From Amyelois transitella (Eukaryota > Arthropoda > Insecta > Lepidoptera > Pyralidae), in assembly GCF_032362555.1 (NCBI RefSeq), contig NC_083526.1, positions 1,198,001 to 1,262,000 of the forward strand: DNA of 64,000 nt, read 5' to 3'. Of the stretch, positions 33,801 to 45,953 are shown piece after piece. The position numbers were made by a program, and so were the translations under genes. The notes under the pieces were generated by a model. That model ran no database searches and was not told the origin of the DNA. It saw nothing but the letters and a program-made list of their open reading frames with translations. Numbering within the stretch: position 1 is the first letter of the stretch; each line of letters starts with the position of its first letter.

Positions 33801-35800
33801 TTGAGAACATTATAATACTTAAAAAAAAATTAAACCCTACGTCTTACCGCAGAACAGTTAAAACTATTTAATAAATTGACATATTTCTGGTTCAAAAACC
33901 AATTTGATCATATTTTTTTTTCGTATAATTTTTATTTTTTTCTATTATTATATATGTCATCAATATATCCAGTCAACAGTAGGATAATTGATATAAATAA
34001 AAATGACTGTGCCTCTGTGCCTATCGACGAAGCACTACACAACAATAAAATGCACTTAATTATTATATAATTACGTATCTACTTAATATATGTTGTCGTA
34101 TGTATTTTATTATTCAATAATAAACACTTTTAAATTTTTTTTATTCCCAAAATAAATTTATTTCTAAAGCGCTGGTCGCATTTCTCGTCCTATATAAAAT
34201 TATTTTAATTTATATTAGATGTAAATATTGTACTTATTTAATATAAGTTGTAATTATATAGAATAAGTTAATAATTAAACCAAATGAACACCAAATATTT
34301 CGTGTAAACTTTTCTATATCTTATGAATAACTAACTATTCAAGAATAATCCATGTATGTACCTATATGTATACGTCATTTAGTAAACTTTGGAGTTCCTT
34401 CCAACTTGTAGATGTTGTTTTCTTTCTTTAATTAAATTTTAATGAATTAATAAGCGATTAGATTTTTATTGAATAAAAGCAAACTTATGATTAGATTTTA
34501 ATGCTAACATTTCTTTTTAAATATCAACTGTACTTACGACTGATAATAGTAAATAATTATCTTTTTCATCATAATTATAATTGTAAAAATTAATAAATAA
34601 TTCCAATTGCAAAATATTATTAATTATTATGTATTTATATGTATGTATATTTAAAAAATGAACAACAACGACAATTTAATTCTAAATCGGTGTAATCTAC
34701 TCGTAGTATCTGCGTTAGACATTTTGAATATACCTACTTAATTTAAATTATACATAAGTATAGATGAATATTAAAATTTTAAGTAATTAATAACTTTGCA
34801 ACACCATTGCCGTTCTAGAAGTAAAATAGAGTTTTAGTATATAAACTTACTTACGTACTGAAACTTAGAGCAATAGTAAGATGAGCAAATTTATCTGTTT
34901 TTGTTTTTTGTTTTTCTCTTATTAAACGTTTTCATAGTCTTCCAGAGTGTGTGTGATCTTATTAAAAATAATACTAGTTAAATTTATACATTATTTTCTG
35001 TTTTCCAAAAAAATGTGACACCAATTTTGTAGGGTTGGTTTTTTTTTTGCCAAAAATTACTGAGTTCTGTCTGTGTTTTTTTTTAATAATTATAATTAAT
35101 AAAGTAATTTTAATCATAGTTATTTATATTTAGTTAATAAATAATGCGGAATACGTTTATTTAATTGTATCTAGAACCCCACCATTACGCACAGAGCCCT
35201 TGCTTTTGGTGCAGGTTCTATATAAAATACAAATGGTCTGTCACCAAATGTATTTAAAAAAAGGTTTTCACAATACTATGCCTCCTAGCAAGTATTGTTG
35301 AAAACTTGTAAAATAATTATATTCAATGCAATAATTTTAATTGTTCTTGTGAACGAATCGTGAAAAAATAATTAAATAAATTTATTAAAAAAAATTAAAA
35401 TATATACAGGTTTTTGTACAGTCTCGAATATTTTGTGTATAATTAAATGCCAGAGTTTCTTATTAAGTAAAATAAAGGTTCAGAATGATTCTTAAATTAA
35501 AAACATATATATATAATCAATTACGTTATATAATATAGAATATTCTGTACTAAGTATCTACTAATAGCTACTTGTTCAATAAACATTGTTCTAAATTAAA
35601 AAAAAAATACTATTTATACTACTTAAATTGTAATCTATTTAGATTTGTTAAATATTTTAATTTTAAAATTCGGAATATTATGTTATGTTTGTAATGTTCT
35701 TTATAAATTTATTATTACAATAATCGTCTAAGATTATATGATAACTATTGTAATTCTTATCGACTCAAATGTAAATGAAAAAATATACGAAGTACCAAAT
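30887..35800. other. AT-rich receptor 3' flank, almost repeat-free
   Basis: There is no exon or gene. Apart from one SINE-A copy (32222-32470) the interval has none of the families that crowd the rest of the window. It has many A/T runs and several AATAAA signals (31237, 31299 and later). It may be a long 3' UTR plus intergenic DNA. Confidence 0.45.
32222..32470 (-). mobile_element. SINE-A copy, full length but diverged
   Basis: The tail catattaccacgcctatatc is at left and gttgggaactgcatggcacc at right. Confidence 0.6.
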
Positions 35801-36307
35801 ATACAAATTTTAATCTTTATACTTAGTTTCAATTACCAGGTAACCTTTTTTATCTAAGCTTGAATGATGAGAAACCAACTGACACTGATTGGCCTGGGAT
35901 TTGGATGTTTATCTATATAATTATTTATTATAAAATATAGTATCGTTGGGTTAGTATCTCGCAACACAAGTCTCGGACTTACTTCGAGGCTAAATCAATC
36001 ATCATCTCTCTCTCTCTCTCTCATTACCTACGACGTTTTTCTGAAACACCACAATTATTCCAATTTTCATGAGTATAAGAGTATATACCTAGTTATCTAT
36101 GCCCTCAGCAACTTATGGAATATTCACACGTTCCCTAAGGACCTACTAACTTGCCTACAGCGACTGTCGAGTTGGCCACTTGCTGACTTCAAACATCGAC
36201 AGCACAGAGCACTGAACCGCCCTGAGCGTACAATCAACAGCACATCAACCTACCCAAATTCGCTACAAATTCGCCTTTTTTGTCACGTCATAGGACAAAA
36301 GAGCGGT

Positions 36308-36615
36308 AAAAATACGTGATGCGCATAAAGGCACAGGTTCAACTCTCATCTCGGCTATGTAATAATGACTATATTCGAAGTTATGTACATTAGTTTGAAT
36401 ACTAACCGATACTCTTACGGCGAGGGAAAACATCGTGAGGAAACCTGCGCATTCAAGCAACTGGATGTGTAACCATCTATCCAATACGGGTTAGGTTTTA
36501 CCTGCAAAGGTAACGGAGGTCAGTTAGCGCTTCGTGTAAAACCTGACTCACCCAATTCAGGAGCCATGGTCAAGGGCATACCCCGGGTTCCTCTCCAGAG
36601 TGGTGAGGATGCAAC
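36308..36615 (+). mobile_element. SINE-C copy
   Basis: It runs from GTGATGCGCATAAAGGCACA and a mutated B box (GGTTCAACTCTC) through GGCGAGGGAAAACATCGTGA to GTGGTGAGGATGCAACCGGG. The duplicate lies at 38280-38587. Confidence 0.6.
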
Positions 36616-37506
36616 CGGGACAGCCAGGAGGTAGAAGGAGAGTTCCATGTGGGATAACTCGATATTCTGTTGACTGTACCATGTGCTTTGCTCTGTGACC
36701 ACAGAAGTTCCAACCAAGTTTGCTGTTACACTTACTCAAACTTTTAAACGAAAGTTGTATTGTTTTGTGTCGTGTGGTTCTCGCCACATTGGAATAGGAC
36801 TTTTCCACGAATGCCATGTGGCATTTTTACGATTTTACTGTCCACATAGAATTCGTGGATTTTAAAATCGTTAAACACGAGTAACGGTAATAAGCAGATT
36901 CGTCTTATGGAAGCTTTAATTCTCATCTGGAAGAAAAATATAATGCCAGCTGCTTCTCTTCTCGCGCAGTTTGTAAAAGTCAATTAAGGGAAATAATAAT
37001 AAAATTGGAATTCATTTTCAGGGGATGGGTTAATTAATTTCGTTAGATGGCTTAGTGATGGAATTGAGATTCAGATAGAGAAAGATCGGTAGCTCATCAT
37101 CTAATATAAGAATTCCAAGTTAGTTACTTATAAAGTCTTATAAACAACTTATTGCACGAAGCAAAACCTCCGTGGAAATTTTCAAAAAAAAATGTTATCT
37201 GTCTCTGTGCCAAATACCATCAAAATCGGTCCAATAGCTTTGAGTTTATACATAACATACAAAAATGAATAAAAATTTTTTCTTTATACAATATTAATAC
37301 GGATACTTCAATACAGACAAAACCGATACTCAGGTACCTGTAAGCAGCTGTCTATCCCCAGGGACGAACTCCAACTCTTAACTTTATTCCCTAAAGCTTT
37401 ATATATACGATTGCAGAACTTGACACTATCCATAGAGTAAGGATCGCTATTTGCATCGCATAGAGTGCTGATTTAGAAACTGTGAATTTGCGACTGCTAT
37501 TTGCTT

Positions 37507-37604
37507 CTAGAGAGTGTGAGAGCGTGCTAGAGTGCGAGAGAGTACGAGAGAGAGTGCGAGAGGGTGCGAGAGGGTGCGAGAGGATGCAAGAGGGTGCGAG
37601 ATAG
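37507..37604. repeat. GAGAGTGCGA minisatellite
   Basis: About nine imperfect 10-11 bp units (GAGAGGGTGC and variants) are followed by an inverted CTCTCTCGCACC. It is duplicated at 39479-39576. The minus-strand Leu-Ser-His repeat frame it yields is not taken as a gene. Confidence 0.7.
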
Positions 37605-37772
37605 ATCTCTTTCTCTCTCGCACCTTCCGCTGCTAAATGATGTGTGATAAAAAAGATGAATGTAATAGTGCTGAATGATGCGATACACATCTTACTTTCG
37701 TAACTCAAGTAACACGATACAATGACAATAAGTAAGCACTTAGCGTAATAAATTTTAAGTGTAGCTTACACC

Positions 37773-39744
37773 ATACAAATTTTAATCTTTATACTTAGTT
37801 TCAATTACCAGGTAACCTTTTTTATCTAAGCTTGAATGATGAGAAACCAACTGACACTGATTGGCCTGGGATTTGGATGTTTATCTATATAATTATTTAT
37901 TATAAAATATAGTATCGTTGGGTTAGTATCTCGCAACACAAGTCTCGGACTTACTTCGAGGCTAAATCAATCATCATCTCTCTCTCTCTCTCTCATTACC
38001 TACGACGTTTTTCTGAAACACCACAATTATTCCAATTTTCATGAGTATAAGAGTATATACCTAGTTATCTATGCCCTCAGCAACTTATGGAATATTCACA
38101 CGTTCCCTAAGGACCTACTAACTTGCCTACAGCGACTGTCGAGTTGGCCACTTGCTGACTTCAAACATCGACAGCACAGAGCACTGAACCGCCCTGAGCG
38201 TACAATCAACAGCACATCAACCTACCCAAATTCGCTACAAATTCGCCTTTTTTGTCACGTCATAGGACAAAAGAGCGGTAAAAATACGTGATGCGCATAA
38301 AGGCACAGGTTCAACTCTCATCTCGGCTATGTAATAATGACTATATTCGAAGTTATGTACATTAGTTTGAATACTAACCGATACTCTTACGGCGAGGGAA
38401 AACATCGTGAGGAAACCTGCGCATTCAAGCAACTGGATGTGTAACCATCTATCCAATACGGGTTAGGTTTTACCTGCAAAGGTAACGGAGGTCAGTTAGC
38501 GCTTCGTGTAAAACCTGACTCACCCAATTCAGGAGCCATGGTCAAGGGCATACCCCGGGTTCCTCTCCAGAGTGGTGAGGATGCAACCGGGACAGCCAGG
38601 AGGTAGAAGGAGAGTTCCATGTGGGATAACTCGATATTCTGTTGACTGTACCATGTGCTTTGCTCTGTGACCACAGAAGTTCCAACCAAGTTTGCTGTTA
38701 CACTTACTCAAACTTTTAAACGAAAGTTGTATTGTTTTGTGTCGTGTGGTTCTCGCCACATTGGAATAGGACTTTTCCACGAATGCCATGTGGCATTTTT
38801 ACGATTTTACTGTCCACATAGAATTCGTGGATTTTAAAATCGTTAAACACGAGTAACGGTAATAAGCAGATTCGTCTTATGGAAGCTTTAATTCTCATCT
38901 GGAAGAAAAATATAATGCCAGCTGCTTCTCTTCTCGCGCAGTTTGTAAAAGTCAATTAAGGGAAATAATAATAAAATTGGAATTCATTTTCAGGGGATGG
39001 GTTAATTAATTTCGTTAGATGGCTTAGTGATGGAATTGAGATTCAGATAGAGAAAGATCGGTAGCTCATCATCTAATATAAGAATTCCAAGTTAGTTACT
39101 TATAAAGTCTTATAAACAACTTATTGCACGAAGCAAAACCTCCGTGGAAATTTTCAAAAAAAAATGTTATCTGTCTCTGTGCCAAATACCATCAAAATCG
39201 GTCCAATAGCTTTGAGTTTATACATAACATACAAAAATGAATATAAATTTTTTCTTTATACAATATTAATACGGATACTTCAATACAGACAAAACCGATA
39301 CTCAGGTACCTGTAAGCAGCTGTCTATCCCCAGGGACGAACTCCAACTCTTAACTTTATTCCCTAAAGCTTTATATATACGATTGCAGAACTTGACACTA
39401 TCCATAGAGTAAGGATCGCTATTTGCATCGCATAGAGTGCTGATTTAGAAACTGTGAATTTGCGACTGCTATTTGCTTCTAGAGAGTGTGAGAGCGTGCT
39501 AGAGTGCGAGAGAGTACGAGAGAGAGTGCGAGAGGGTGCGAGAGGGTGCGAGAGGATGCGAGAGGGTGCGAGATAGATCTCTTTCTCTCTCGCACCTTCC
39601 GCTGCTAAATGATGTGTGATAAAAAAGATGAATGTAATAGTGCTGAATGATGCGATACACATCTTACTTTCGTAACTCAAGTAACACGATACAATGACAA
39701 TAAGTAAGCACTTAGCGTAATAAATTTTAAGTGTAGCTTACACC
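37773..39744. repeat. tandem duplication, unit 2 (1,972 bp)
   Basis: Offset from unit 1 by exactly 1,972 bp. The differences I found are 37272 A against 39244 T and 37588 A against 39560 G, so identity is about 99.9%. ATAC at 35801, 37773 and 39745 marks the junctions and is the possible microhomology. Confidence 0.95.
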
Positions 39745-40352
39745 ATACTAGCTGCTGCTGTTCCCAGCGAGATTGTAAAAGTCGATCAAAGAAAAAGAAA
39801 ACAAACTTGGAATTCCTCTTTTAAGCGACGGGCCAGCAATTTGTCACTATTTGAATCTCCAATCGCATCATATTGCCATTCAGATTATCTGAACGTAGTC
39901 GTGGTGTATTTTTAAGACTGTTGGCTCTATAAAGGATATAAAGACATACATACATATAGTCACATCTATATCTCTTGCTGCTAATGATAGAACTCAGATT
40001 CAAATATTGACAGGTTGCTAGCCCATCGCTTTAATGAAGAATCTAAATCAAGACTTATTGTATTTTTATTTTATTTGTTTTCTTATTTTGTCAGCTTCAC
40101 GAGTCGAATGCGCACTCTGCAATTGTAAACCGCTGACATCAACCCTCTAGAGGCGTGTCCCGTTAACTAACACCTAGCGTAATTGAAAATGCGATTTCAA
40201 ATTTATGTTTATCTCGGTCATAAACTTCTACGCGGCTGGGACTACTTCTTAGGCCCACAGACTGTTATACGGCTAGATTAATTATATTTCTGACCGAGCG
40301 AGTGAAGCGAGTGAATGAGGCGAAAATATTTTTTTTTCTATATGCATGACTA

Positions 40353-40600
40353 CCTGTGGAATAGTTATTTTGGGCGACATTGAAGCCCTCAAGGATGAAT
40401 AATTTACCCCGATTTTTTTCACATTTTCCATTATTTCTTCGCTCATTATAGTTGCAGTGTGATGTTATATAGCCTAAAGCCTTCATCGATAAATGGTCTA
40501 TTCAACACAAAAATAATTTTTCAATTCGAACCAGCAGTTCCTGAGATTAGCGCGTTTAAACAAACAAACAAACTTTTCAGCTTTATAATATTAGTATAGA
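40353..40600 (-). mobile_element. Helitron-H copy, 3' end missing
   Basis: The 5' end (complement of TCTATACTAATATTATAAAG) is intact at 40600. The terminal hairpin/CTAG is replaced by a GAGCGAGTGAAGCGAGTG stretch. Confidence 0.6.
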
Positions 40601-40774
40601 TTGTAAAGCAATAACTTTCGAACCGTCGCGTCGGTCGGATTTTGATGAAACCTATAAAAAATATCAACTATACCAATAAGAAATATGTACATACCTTTAT
40701 TCTATACAGTATGCATGTATATAAATTACACATTATATATACAGCGATTATTTACATTATTAATTACGTGGCAA

Positions 40775-41106
40775 TTAGTCTTTTCCAGACTGTTGGCTCT
40801 GTCTACCCGGCAAGGGATATAGACGTGATTATATGTATGTATGTACACACATACATACACATGGTCACGTCTATATCCCTTGCGGGGTAGACAGAGCCAA
40901 CAGTCTTGAAAAGACTGAATGGCCATGTTCAGCTATTTGGCTTAATGATAGAATTGAGATTCAAATAGTGACAGGTTGCTAGCCCATCGCCTAAAAAAGA
41001 ATACCAAGTTTGTAAACCTATCCCTTAATCGCCTTTTACGACATCCATGGGAACGAGATGGAGTGGTCCTATTCTTTTTTGTATTGGTGCCGGGAACCAT
41101 GCGGCA
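40775..41106. mobile_element. SINE-A fragment and full copy, tail to tail
   Basis: The + fragment 40775-40843 and the - copy 40850-41106 (head gtgccgggaaccatgcggc) share long complementary blocks around a gtatgtacacacatacatac centre. Confidence 0.7.
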
Positions 41107-41405
41107 AGTATGTATGTATTATTTACATTCTCATGACTGAGTCAGAAACAACAGGACCAAGTGCGATTTGTAGTTAGTTAGTTAGTAAGGTTTCTTGACA
41201 TTATCTTGTCTTTCATAATACAGGTCAATGTTAATACCTACTTACTGTTAGAATTTATAATCAACAACTTAGAAAATAACGCATAAATTGCTTTATATTT
41301 AGGGAATTGAATCGATATACGTACGTATTTTTTTAGCTATTGCATAGATTGATAGATAAAATATAATAATTTATTGCACAAAATGAGACAGAGACGGTTC
41401 AAAGT

Positions 41406-41635
41406 GCCGTGTGGTTCCCGACACGAATATAAAAGAGAATAGGACCACTAAAAGGCGAACTAAAAAAAAAGGTAAAACGACTAAGGGATAAGCTTAAAAA
41501 ATTGGGATTCTTCCTATAGGTGATGGGCTAGCAACCTGTCACTATCTAAACGTCAATTGTATCATTAAGCCATCCATCTATCTATACTCTTAAGACTATT
41601 GTCCACCCCGTAAGGGATAAAAATGTAATAAAAAA
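41406..41635 (+). mobile_element. SINE-A copy, degenerate
   Basis: It starts GTGCCGTGTGGTTCCCGACA. The tail has lost its (TATG)n. Confidence 0.55.
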
Positions 41636-42257
41636 AATTACTTTCACGGTTTTAAAGTTAGAATTTTTTTTAATATACATAGAAATACAAATGCTACGAT
41701 GTTCTACGACGTGCTACGGCGTAGCATCGCTCGGCAGATAAGAAAGAATACTCTGGTATATCATGAATATTGCCGTGTGGTATCCGGCACTTGAGAATAG
41801 GACCATTACATGTCCTTCCCATAGATGTCGTAAAAGGCGACAAAGGAAACAGGCAGTCTAGTTCAGCTTTAATTCAATAAAGATTATGCTCTCCTGCAAA
41901 GGTTGCGGAGTTCAAACCTGACTTACCCATTTCAGGGTCATGATGGTCAGGGTGGTAAAAACGCGTAAACCAGGCTCTCCTCCAGAGAAGTCAGGATGTG
42001 ATTGTACCTAGATGTTGTTGTGAAAATCGCAAACAAAAAATAGGAATCGCGTCAAATACACAACCTCCTTTTCGAAGTCGGTTATAAAGCACAAACTACA
42101 CTAAACACTTGATAGAATTACCAACAGTAAGAAAGTGAACGGCTAAGTGGCTGAGAAATACGTGCAGTCGCTGATACGTTTGATTTCCCTTAAGAACTAG
42201 GGTTGCGAATCGTGGTATTTATCGATATCCATAAAATATTACAACTGATGTTTTCAA

Positions 42258-42482
42258 ATTGTCACGTCTATTTTCTCTGCGGAGTAGACAGAGCTAATAT
42301 CTTTAAAACGTCTGAAAGAGCATATTCAGATGTATGGCTAAATGATGGACTGATGATTGAGATTGAAATAGTGACAGGTTGCTAGCACATCGCCTACAAG
42401 AAGAATCCCAAGTTAATTAGCATTTGCCTTAGTCGCATTTTACGACATCAATCATAAATGCGTCTGGAACTACACGGCACAA
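42258..42482 (-). mobile_element. SINE-A copy, degenerate
   Basis: It runs from aattgtcacgtctattttct to ggaactacacggcac. Confidence 0.5.
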
Positions 42483-42519
42483 CTATTTTTTATATGAAAG
42501 TAAGAAATAATGTGGCAAC

Positions 42520-42700
42520 ACCTCTACGCCCCAAGTTATAACAGCCAATAACGCGACGCTATCAGCCAATAACAGCGGAAGGGTCTAAATCGCGCTAGCA
42601 AAGATTTCATGGATTGGAGCATATATACAACCTCCGACAAAAAATCATCGGTGCCCGAAGCATAACAACTAGCCTGGCGGAAGATCTTTTACTATATTAA
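42520..42700. promoter_or_regulatory. possible promoter: paired CCAAT boxes and TATA
   Basis: ACAGCCAATAACGCG and TATCAGCCAATAACAGCG are followed, about 55 bp later, by GCATATATACAACC. No gene begins downstream in this window, so it may belong to a degraded transposon. Confidence 0.2.
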
Positions 42701-42931
42701 TAATATATTCCATACAAAATTGAAAAAAAGACTAGTACAAGTAAAATATGGAAGTCATCGATAAAAATCCATAAACGTTTCACATCCCTACATTCTCAAA
42801 CTACATTAAACAAAATATTTAATTCATAAAGTTGATTTTGCAAGTTTCAACGCTCGCGCACAGTTGCTTATTAGTTGGGAATTAAGTCTATTGGTTTATT
42901 TTATATATATAGTTATAATGAGTTCCATTTA

Positions 42932-43418
42932 TACATACAATCACGTCTTCCTTTACGGAGTATACAGAGCCAACAATCTTGAAAAAAGACTGAAATGCTA
43001 CTTTCAGTTATATGGCTTTGTGATGGAATTGAGATTCAAATAATGCTATTAATATCTATCAATTATATAATATTTGGCTTAATGATAGAATTGAGATTCA
43101 AATAGTGACAGGTTGCTAGCCCATCGCCTAAAAGAAGAATCCCGAGTTTATAAACCTATCCCTTAGTCCTTATAGGATATGTGTGGTTCCTGGCACCAGT
43201 ATAAAAAAAAATAGGACCACTCCATCTCGTTCCCATGGATGTCGTAAAAAGCGACAAACTTGGGATTCTTTTTTTAGGCGATAAGCTAGTAACCTGTCAC
43301 TATTTGAATCTCAATTCTTTCATTAAGCCAAAAAGTTGAGCGTGGCCTATCAGTCTTTCGAAGACTGGGCTTTGTCTACCCCACAAGGGATATAAACGTG
43401 ACCATATGTATGTATGTA
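42932..43418. mobile_element. SINE-A copies, head to head
   Basis: A - copy (42932-43190, with an internal duplication of the TTGGCTTAATGATAGAATTG region near 43025-43085) meets a + copy (43188-43418) at their heads. Confidence 0.6.
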
Positions 43419-43724
43419 CATATTAATTATTTAGATAAAGATAAATACAAACTGAAATGTAATATAACGACTTTTATTATGAACACTGAAAGCAGTATTT
43501 TTTTTAAATACCAAAGGCGTATTATTTTCTATAATATATATATACGTTTATATTTATATACAAATCAGACAGGCTCTAATTGGTGGTTGTGGTCAATCGC
43601 CTGTCTCACTTCAACTTCTGAATCCAGGTGCACCACCAAACATTGGCAAAATTTCATTCCTGCAAGAGAAATATAAATTGTTTGATTGGCATAAAATTTA
43701 TTGCCATATTTTTTTATATAGATA

Positions 43725-44100
43725 ATAGCTGTGCCAATGTGTGGAATAGTTATTTTGGGTATCATTGAAGCCCATAAGGATGAATAGTTTTCCTCGTTAT
43801 TTTTTTTCTCATTTTCCATTATTTCTTCGCTCCTAATAGTTCCAGCGTTATGTTATATAGAGACACAAAAATAATTTTTTTATTCGAACAAGTATTTCCT
43901 GAGATTCGCGCGTTCAAACAAACAAACTCTTCAACTTTATAATCTTCTTATATATAAAATTCTCGTGTCACAATGTTTGTCTCCGTACTCCTCCGAAACG
44001 GCTTGACCGATTCTAATCCGATGAAATTTTGTGAGCATATTGAGTAGGTCTGAGAATCGGCTAACGTCTATTTTTCAAACCCCTTAGTGATAGGGGTTGT
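43725..44100. mobile_element. Helitron-H fragment and a second unclassified repeat
   Basis: Positions 43725-43947 match Helitron-H on the minus strand. From 43945 a different stretch begins (TTATATATAAAATTCTCGTG, ACTCCTCCGAAACGGCTTGA), which resembles a common insect repeat. Confidence 0.45.
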
Positions 44101-44335
44101 CCACCCTTTACATTAACTTATTATTTATATGGCAAAACAACGTTTGCCGGGACAAATTTCTAATTTATTTGTCAGTTGAAATGTCAGTCAAATGGAATGG
44201 GACGAAATGGGACAAAACGAGACGAAATGGGACCACCACAGATTATTTTGACGACTACAAACAGCGCTCGTTGCTGGAGAAAGTCAATTTTCTTTTTACA
44301 TTCACGCCGTCCCCAATTATGAAAGACTGATAGTT

Positions 44336-44592
44336 TGCCGTGTGGTTTCCGGCACTATAAAAAGGAACCATATCTTTCGCATGAGTGTCGTTCAGGCAAC
44401 TAAGGGATAGGCTGTAAATAAGCCTATCCCTATGGGACTCCTCTTGTAGACGATGGGCTAGCAACCTGTCACTATTTGCATTTCAATTCCATCATAAAGT
44501 CATACAGCGTAACGTGGCCTTTCAGTCTTTTCAAGACTGTTGGCTCTGTCTACTCCACAAGGGATATAGATGTGTTAATATGTAAATATGTA
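44336..44592 (+). mobile_element. SINE-A copy, full length
   Basis: It runs from TGCCGTGTGGTTTCCGGCAC to ATATGTAAATATGTATG. A LINE-T tail follows at once. Confidence 0.65.
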
Positions 44593-44599
44593 TGATGAT

Positions 44600-44812
44600 G
44601 ACCTAGACGAACGTATCTTGATCAAATTAAGGACGACCTGGTAAAGGGTCAGGTCAAAAGTACCCGAAACCGCCGAGTTTGCATGAAGAGAGTTATGAAT
44701 GTGGATGAAGCGAAGGAAGTATGCAGAGATCGTGGCAAGTGGAAAGAGGTAGTCTCTGCCTACCCCTCCGGGAAAGAGACGTGATTTTATGTATGTATCT
44801 ATGATGTTAATG
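44600..44812 (+). mobile_element. LINE-T 3' end
   Basis: It runs from GACCTAGACGAACGTATCTT to GGGAAAGAGACGTGATTTTA and (TATG)n. A short inverted scrap of the same tail lies at 45150-45215. Confidence 0.65.
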
Positions 44813-45402
44813 AAAATACTCACCTTTCACACAAAAAGGTAAACAAGAGAGACATGGACAAAAAATGGACGGAAAACAACATAACCTAGGCACGCACAGA
44901 CAAAAACACATACGTTATTCACACATAATTATCACATTTTTGATTTATATGTACTTATGGCTACTTACACAGATAAAAATTTTAACTAAAAAATAAGTTT
45001 TTTTTTTTGTTTGATAGTTTGTCGGAATTTGTGTTTCCATTTTGACTGCGTCAATGAAGTTTTAATATTCTTTCAATCTGAGTATTCAATGGAGCGAACA
45101 CACTCAATTTTTGAAAAATAAGAAAGAAATATTAATGCTGAAATTTATTGATCGCCTCTTTTCCGGAGGAGTAGGCAGATACTATATCTTTCCACTTGCC
45201 ACGATACCTACTTTAAGATCGATTCACATCCCTCTCTTTCAAACTAGATATTTTTTTTAATATCTATGGCATAGAAATCATAAAAATATAAGTCTTATTT
45301 TATTGCCATTTCAATGGACTAAGTGCCGTGTGGTTCCCGGCACTAAAGAGTAGGATCACTTCATATCTTTCCCATAGATGACATGAACGACTTATTAACA
45401 AT

Positions 45403-45555
45403 ATGAGCTTCCACGCGTACGAACTTTGCAAAAGGTCGTATCTAAAGGAACTTAAACTTCGTAACGTGGTAAGCGAAAGCTCGAAAGTTAAACCACCGGA
45501 TATGCCTGAAGCTCGCCAACATCCTTCCGGTATTGACCTACAGCCTATAAGTTAA
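45403..45555 (+). CDS. small ORF between SINE-A fragments, unknown
   Basis: This 50-codon frame (MSFHAYELCKRSYLKELKLR ... GIDLQPIS) lies in the only non-repeat stretch between two broken SINE-A pieces. Its base composition is less AT-rich than its surroundings. No family, splice sites or paralogue are recognised. It may be a fragment of a mobile element or chance. Confidence 0.15.
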   Translation: MSFHAYELCKRSYLKELKLRNVVSESSKVKPPDMPEARQHPSGIDLQPIS

Positions 45556-45692
45556 ACTTAACCCCTATTGGCCAACTTTAAGTAAGAGGAAAGTTAACCA
45601 CATTCAGCCGCTTTGTGATAGAATTGAGATTCAAATAGTGACAGGTTGCTAGCACATCGCCTAAAAGAAGAATCCTTAGTTTATTAGCCTAT

Positions 45693-45953
45693 TATAGCGG
45701 GGCGAGATTGAGAAGTAAAAGCCAACTACGGGATAACAACTTTACTTCGGTAACTTATAAAAAGAAATACAAAACTCGCTCGCTAATAAGAGGTGCACAC
45801 CGCACCGGTCCGCGCGTTGTTTAAAGACTGACTTGTTCAATGAGGCGCACGGGCGGTCCTCTGCGCGGGCGCTGGGAACGGCGTGGTATGGACGAGGGGG
45901 GCGGAGAGTGACGCGATGTCTCCCCGGAAGAGCCTACAATGTTGCCCGCTATA
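45693..45953 (-). repeat. 3' LTR
   Basis: It is 261 bp long and differs from the other LTR by a single-base indel near 45901. The ends form a 9-bp inverted repeat, TATAGCGGG/CCCGCTATA, rather than the usual TG/CA. Confidence 0.9.

Larger units (their letters stand above)
35801..37772. repeat. tandem duplication, unit 1 (1,972 bp)
   Basis: The whole unit is repeated directly at 37773-39744. It contains a 5'-truncated SINE-B (35865-36000), a (TC)n tract, a SINE-C copy (36308-36615), a SINE-A scrap (about 37020-37110) and a GAGAGTGCGA-type minisatellite (37507-37604). No gene is recognised. Confidence 0.95.

Noticed and set aside
37507..37604. CRISPR-like short repeats
   Set aside because: Units are 10-11 bp without unique spacers, in a eukaryotic genome; a minisatellite.
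37391..37708. 105-codon minus ORF rich in Leu-Ser-His repeats (and its duplicate at 39363-39680)
   Set aside because: It is the translation of the GAGAGTGCGA minisatellite.
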